A DNA stretch of 9,469 nucleotides from DASYRM01 sp036004405 (lineage in GTDB: Bacteria > Acidobacteriota > Vicinamibacteria > Vicinamibacterales > UBA2999), in contig DASYRM010000173.1 of NCBI GenBank assembly GCA_036004405.1, positions 1 to 9,469 of the forward strand. The letters run 5' to 3'. Shown here one piece after another: positions 7,023-9,469 of the stretch. The notes beneath the pieces were generated by a model that was given only the letters and a program-made list of their open reading frames with translations, did no database searches and had not been told where the DNA came from. Both the position numbers and the translations under genes were made by a program. How positions within the stretch are numbered: position 1 is the stretch's first letter; each line of letters opens with the position of its first letter.

Positions 7023-7654
7023 TACGTTGCTTTCCTGGGACTGGGGCTTTCCTGCGGAGCTCGCTTTTTCCTACGCGCAGATCGGCGCGCGGGTTCCTGA
7101 AACCGCCGCCCGGCGGGCTCGCCAACCGATCCCGGCGTCACGTGAGTAAGACGGACCGGGTGCTTCGACTGTGACGGCTGCGTCTGCAGCCACGCCACGA
7201 ACCGGGCGCCCGCATCGAGCGCTTCGGTCAGATACCGAACCACGATGGCGAGCTCGCGGCTGCTGTAGCGGGCGTGAAGCTTCTCGAGCTCCTTCTGGAT
7301 CGGCTGATACAGCGGAGCAATGTGCGACCCGCAATGCTCGAGCGTCTCGACGACCACGACCCGACGGTCGGCGGCGTCGCGCCGGCGCCGCACATATCCG
7401 GCCCGCTCGAGACGGTCGATCATGGCCGTGGTAGCGCCGGTCGTGAGCCCCGAGCGCGCGGACATCTGGCCGGCCGTGGTCGGCCCCGCCAGCTGCAGCA
7501 AATCAAGACACTCGAGGTCGGTCGAGTTGATGCCAACCCGGGTGGCGACGAGGTCGCTGATGAGCACCGCCTGCGCGCCCACCTTGCGGATGGCTTCATC
7601 GAGCGCCACCAGCAGGCGTTCACGGGGCGTGACACGAAGGACGGTCTTCGGCAT
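7022..7654 (-). CDS. MarR-family transcriptional regulator of the efflux operon
   Basis: A 210-residue winged helix-turn-helix regulator, expected to act as a ligand-releasable dimeric repressor. The DNA-binding part is clear: the AGQMSARSGLTTGATTAMIDRLERAGYVRR segment (61-90) gives the helix-turn-helix with the recognition helix at about 70-83, and RRRRDAADRRVVVV (89-102) is the family's wing with its Asp-Arg pair. Flanking helices (12-55 and 110-158) would form the dimer. Cys49 and Cys108 are present, but I see no reason to assign an OhrR-type peroxide sensor. MarR proteins usually have about 140-170 residues; here about 45 extra residues follow (166-210), rich in Arg, Lys and Pro, with an ARRSARRKKR patch. 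The gene is first in the operon and divergent from the hydrolase pair, the classic arrangement for self-regulation and possible control of both sides. The start ATG has only a weak ribosome site. Confidence 0.9.
   Translation of the reverse strand: MPKTVLRVTPRERLLVALDEAIRKVGAQAVLISDLVATRVGINSTDLECLDLLQLAGPTTAGQMSARSGLTTGATTAMIDRLERAGYVRRRRDAADRRVVVVETLEHCGSHIAPLYQPIQKELEKLHARYSSRELAIVVRYLTEALDAGARFVAWLQTQPSQSKHPVRLTHVTPGSVGEPAGRRFQEPARRSARRKKRAPQESPSPRKAT
7031..7036 (-). promoter_or_regulatory. Ribosome binding site of the channel gene, inside the regulator gene
   Basis: AGGAAA on the minus strand lies 8 nt before the ATG at 7022 and within the last codons of the MarR-type gene. With the TAATG junction it supports the chosen start and close translational linkage of regulator and channel. 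Confidence 0.65.
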
Positions 7655-7712
7655 TTCCGTAGTGCTTCGGTTTTCGGTGCGCGATGGCGCCTGGAAGGGA
7701 GACGCGGACAGC

Positions 7713-7731
7713 GCGGAATTAGTTCAACCGC
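7713..7731. promoter_or_regulatory. Candidate MarR operator (imperfect inverted repeat)
   Basis: GCGG at 7713-7716 and CCGC at 7728-7731 form the ends of a 19-base imperfect dyad. The AT-rich centre holds GAA-TTAG-TTC and AGTT-C-AACC as smaller near-palindromes. Size, AT-rich core and location 59 bases upstream of the regulator's start fit a MarR-family operator. The inner and outer dyads have slightly different centres, so the match is weak. This is inference from position and symmetry only. Confidence 0.3.
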
Positions 7732-7840
7732 AAAGAATCTTCACGGTAAAGATATCGTCGCACGCGGCGCCGCCCGCGGTCAACCACGGCCCTCACGACG
7801 GTGTTACGATGCGCAGCGTTGCACAGAGGTTGCCACGCGC

Positions 7841-7847
7841 AGGGAGG
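7841..7847 (+). promoter_or_regulatory. Strong ribosome binding site fixing the hydrolase start
   Basis: AGGGAGG lies 7 nt before the ATG at 7855. It decides for this start over a GTG at 7801, which would add an unlikely 18-residue leader in front of the signal peptide. Confidence 0.8.
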
Positions 7848-7854
7848 CGGTCCG

Positions 7855-8883
7855 ATGCGGCATCGCGCACACGCGGCAGAGGTCGTGGTTCTGATGGTCC
7901 TCGCGCTCGGGGTGGGCGCCATCGGGGCGCAGACGCAGGCGGGCGTCGACGATCACCTGGCCCGGGCTCGCGCCGCCTCGGGCAAGGAGTTCGAGGCGCT
8001 CTTCGGCGTCACGTGCGAGCTCGTCAGGCCGCCGGCCGCGGCTCAGCCCGCCGCCCCCGCGGCACCAGCGGCCCCCGGGCCGCCCGCGCGCGCGACCTGG
8101 CACGCCGAACCGGCCAAAGTGTTCGACAACGTCTACTTCGTCGGACAGTCGGAATACTCGGCGTGGGCGATCACCACCTCCGCCGGCATCATCCTGATGG
8201 ACGCCATCTTCGACTACTCGGTCGAAGACGAAGTGGTCAACGGATTGAAGGCGCTCGGTCTCGACCCCGCCGCGATCAAGTACGTCGTCATCAGCCACGC
8301 GCATGGCGATCATATCGGCGGCGCCGGGTTCCTGCAGAAACGGGGCGCACGCATCGTGATGTCGCCCGCGGACTGGGAGCTGATGGGTCGCACGCAGGTG
8401 AACTACCTGAAACCCACCCGCGACATCGTGGCGACCGACGGACAGAAGCTCACGTTGGGCGACACCACGGTGACGCTCTACCTCACGCCGGGGCACACGC
8501 TCGGCACGATCTCGTCGCTCATCCCGGTGAAGGACGGCGGCCGGCGGCACGTCGCGGCGTATTGGGGCGGCACGGCGTTCAACTGGCTGCGCGGCCCGGC
8601 GGCGTACATCACGCCGGATCGGCCGGCGAGCTTCTGGTTCACGCAATACGCGACGTCCGCGCGGCGTTTCCGCGATCTCGCTGCCCGTGCAAACGCCGAC
8701 GTGCTGCTGTCGAACCACACCAACTTCGACGGCTCGAAGAGCAAGATTCCCGCGCTGCACGCGCGGACAGCGGGCGCGGCGCACCCCTACGTCGTGGGCA
8801 AGGACGCCGTGCGGCGGTATCTCACCGTCGCCGAGGAGTGCGCGCAGGCCGGCCTGGCGACGACGACCGCCGCGACGCGGTGA
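7855..8883 (+). CDS. Secreted metallo-beta-lactamase-fold hydrolase, subclass B3-like
   Basis: A 342-residue zinc hydrolase, probably periplasmic. The N-terminus (residues 10-25, hydrophobic and ending GAIGA|Q) is a signal peptide. A short helix (about 31-56) and a Pro/Ala-rich linker (59-80) precede the catalytic domain. The metal-binding set is complete: His148, His150, Asp152 and His153 in SHAHGDHIGG, His214 in YLTPGHTLGTIS, and His288 in DVLLSNHTNFDG. The TPGHT-G-S motif and the DVLLSNH segment near the end resemble subclass B3 enzymes such as L1. Beta-lactamase activity is possible, but many environmental relatives with this layout have unknown substrates, and the long linker and Trp/Gly-rich YWGGTAFNWLRG loop (236-247) may indicate another one. 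The last four bases overlap the next gene. Its promoter faces that of the efflux operon, so shared control is conceivable. The fold is certain, the substrate is not. Confidence 0.9.
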   Translation: MRHRAHAAEVVVLMVLALGVGAIGAQTQAGVDDHLARARAASGKEFEALFGVTCELVRPPAAAQPAAPAAPAAPGPPARATWHAEPAKVFDNVYFVGQSEYSAWAITTSAGIILMDAIFDYSVEDEVVNGLKALGLDPAAIKYVVISHAHGDHIGGAGFLQKRGARIVMSPADWELMGRTQVNYLKPTRDIVATDGQKLTLGDTTVTLYLTPGHTLGTISSLIPVKDGGRRHVAAYWGGTAFNWLRGPAAYITPDRPASFWFTQYATSARRFRDLAARANADVLLSNHTNFDGSKSKIPALHARTAGAAHPYVVGKDAVRRYLTVAEECAQAGLATTTAATR

Positions 8884-9446
8884 CCAGCCGCCGGACCTGG
8901 ACGTTCGCCCTGGCCGCGGTGGCGCTGGTGGCTGCCGCGGCCGCCATCGAGCTCTCCATGGGCCGCGTGGCCATCTGCCGCTGCGGCGACATCAAGCTGT
9001 GGCACGGCGTCGTGCAGAGCTCCGAGAACTCGCAGCACCTCACCGACTGGTACACGTTCTCGCACGTCATCCACGGCATCGGGTTCTACGCGCTGCTGTG
9101 GCTGGGGGCGCGACGCACCTCGATCGGCACACGGTTCCTGGCTGCGGTGCTGCTCGAGAGCGCGTGGGAAGTGCTCGAGAACACGCCGCTCGTGATCGAT
9201 CGCTATCGCACCGCGACGATTGCGCTCGACTACTACGGCGACAGCGTCGTGAACTCGGTGTCCGACGTGGCCGCGATGATATGCGGCTTCTGGCTCGCGC
9301 GGCGCCTGCCGGTGTGGGCCAGCGTCACGCTGGTGGTGGTGCTCGAGGTGTTCGTGGTCCTGATGATCCGGGACAACCTCACGCTCAACATCCTGATGCT
9401 GCTCTACCCGATCGACGCGATACGGCAGTGGCAGGCCGGTACGTAG
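8880..9446 (+). CDS. DUF2585 / UPF0314 family integral membrane protein
   Basis: A 188-residue inner-membrane protein of a conserved family without assigned function. I recognise it from its strongly conserved core: ICRCGDIKLWHGVVQSSENS (32-51), HLTDWYTFSHVIHG (53-66), ESAWEVLENTPLVIDRYR (93-110), ALDYYGDSVVNSVSD (115-129) and IRDNLTLNILMLLYP (163-177). Four to five hydrophobic segments are visible (about 8-24, 60-76, 83-97, 126-141, 146-163). The Cys33/Cys35 pair, His42, His53, His62, His65 and the many conserved acidic residues could bind a metal or form an active site, but that is speculation. It starts with GTG in a GTGA overlap with the hydrolase stop and has no ribosome site of its own, so translation is probably coupled. 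The same frame stays open far upstream through the hydrolase and regulator genes without coding meaning. Its TAG stop forms part of the repeat that follows. Confidence 0.85.
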   Translation: MTSRRTWTFALAAVALVAAAAAIELSMGRVAICRCGDIKLWHGVVQSSENSQHLTDWYTFSHVIHGIGFYALLWLGARRTSIGTRFLAAVLLESAWEVLENTPLVIDRYRTATIALDYYGDSVVNSVSDVAAMICGFWLARRLPVWASVTLVVVLEVFVVLMIRDNLTLNILMLLYPIDAIRQWQAGT

Positions 9447-9469
9447 AGGCGGACCTCTTGAGGTCCGCC
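9443..9469 (+). repeat. Perfect hairpin at the stop codon of the last gene, repeat copy 2
   Basis: GTAG followed by AGGCGGACCTC (9447-9457), TT, and GAGGTCCGCC (9460-9469) forms a hairpin of at least 10 base pairs, cut by the window end. The gene's TAG (9444-9446) is the TAG of the shared CGTAGAGGCGGACCT sequence. Compared with the copy at 270-291, read in the same sense, it has one additional C-G pair at the tip, so both halves changed together. It may act as a terminator, but what follows is outside the window. Confidence 0.65.

Larger units (their letters stand above)
7655..7854. promoter_or_regulatory. Divergent intergenic region carrying both promoters
   Basis: This 200-nt gap lies between the start codons of the MarR-type gene (minus strand) and the hydrolase gene (plus strand), so it must contain promoters for both directions. 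The stretch 7716-7756 is clearly more AT-rich than the surroundings and is the likeliest core-promoter zone. It contains AAGAATCTT at 7733-7741 and, for the plus strand, TTCAAC at 7723 with TAAAGA at 7747, an 18-nt spacing that is only a weak match to sigma-70 boxes. A GCGGCGCCGC palindrome follows at about 7765-7774. I cannot fix transcription starts, and non-canonical promoters are possible. No small open frame stands out. Confidence 0.5.

Noticed and set aside
7723..7752. Sigma-70 promoter for the hydrolase gene (TTCAAC, 18 nt, TAAAGA)
   Set aside because: The -35 matches only three of six consensus bases. It is mentioned within the intergenic region but is not strong enough to be called a promoter.
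7801..7854. N-terminal extension of the hydrolase from a GTG at 7801
   Set aside because: It would put 18 residues in front of the signal peptide and ignore the excellent AGGGAGG site before the ATG at 7855.
7320..8879. Upstream part of a very long plus-strand frame leading into the DUF2585 gene
   Set aside because: It runs antisense to the MarR gene and out of frame through the hydrolase gene, with an Arg/Gly-rich meaningless translation. Only the part from the GTG at 8880 matches a protein family.

Overview
The window is GC-rich bacterial DNA with six recognisable genes in two divergent groups and no RNA gene, integrase, transposase or CRISPR array. The gene content points to a diderm bacterium: a tripartite RND efflux pump with an outer-membrane channel and a lipoprotein-type adaptor. 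It also carries a HemQ with the active-site pattern best known from monoderms (distal glutamine). With the GC-rich codon use and the secreted metallo-beta-lactamase-fold protein with a Pro/Ala linker, this suggests Acidobacteriota (Vicinamibacteria-like) or a related soil phylum. That placement is inference, not proof.

Layout. Positions 1-299 hold no supported gene. They contain a long imperfect palindrome (83-248) and a compact perfect hairpin (270-291). From 300 to 7654, five genes run on the minus strand in the transcriptional order marR-type regulator (7654-7022), TolC-like channel (7022-5409), adaptor lipoprotein (5406-4303), RND transporter (4301-1140) and hemQ (1115-300). The first four junctions are tight (TAATG overlap, 2-nt gap, 1-nt gap) and the last is 24 nt, so this reads as one self-regulated efflux operon with a haem-biosynthesis enzyme attached at its end. 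The 200-nt divergent region 7655-7854 separates it from a plus-strand pair: a secreted subclass-B3-like metallo-beta-lactamase-fold hydrolase (7855-8883) and a DUF2585/UPF0314 membrane protein (8880-9446), coupled by a GTGA overlap.

How the genes work together. The MarR-family protein probably binds the divergent region and is relieved by a small molecule that the pump exports. The RND protein takes substrate from the inner membrane or periplasm, the adaptor links it to the channel, and the channel crosses the outer membrane. HemQ makes haem b from coprohaem in the cytoplasm. Its presence at the end of the pump operon raises the possibility that the pump and regulator deal with porphyrins or oxidative/redox-active compounds.

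The most unusual structure is not a protein. A short sequence (AGGCGGAC, twice within a perfect AGGCGGACCT hairpin) lies directly after the stop codons of three of the six genes. In the last gene the TAG stop is itself the beginning of the shared repeat sequence, and the window ends inside that repeat. With the 166-bp palindrome at the left end, this suggests dispersed palindromic elements that settle at gene ends. No clearly novel multi-gene system is visible.
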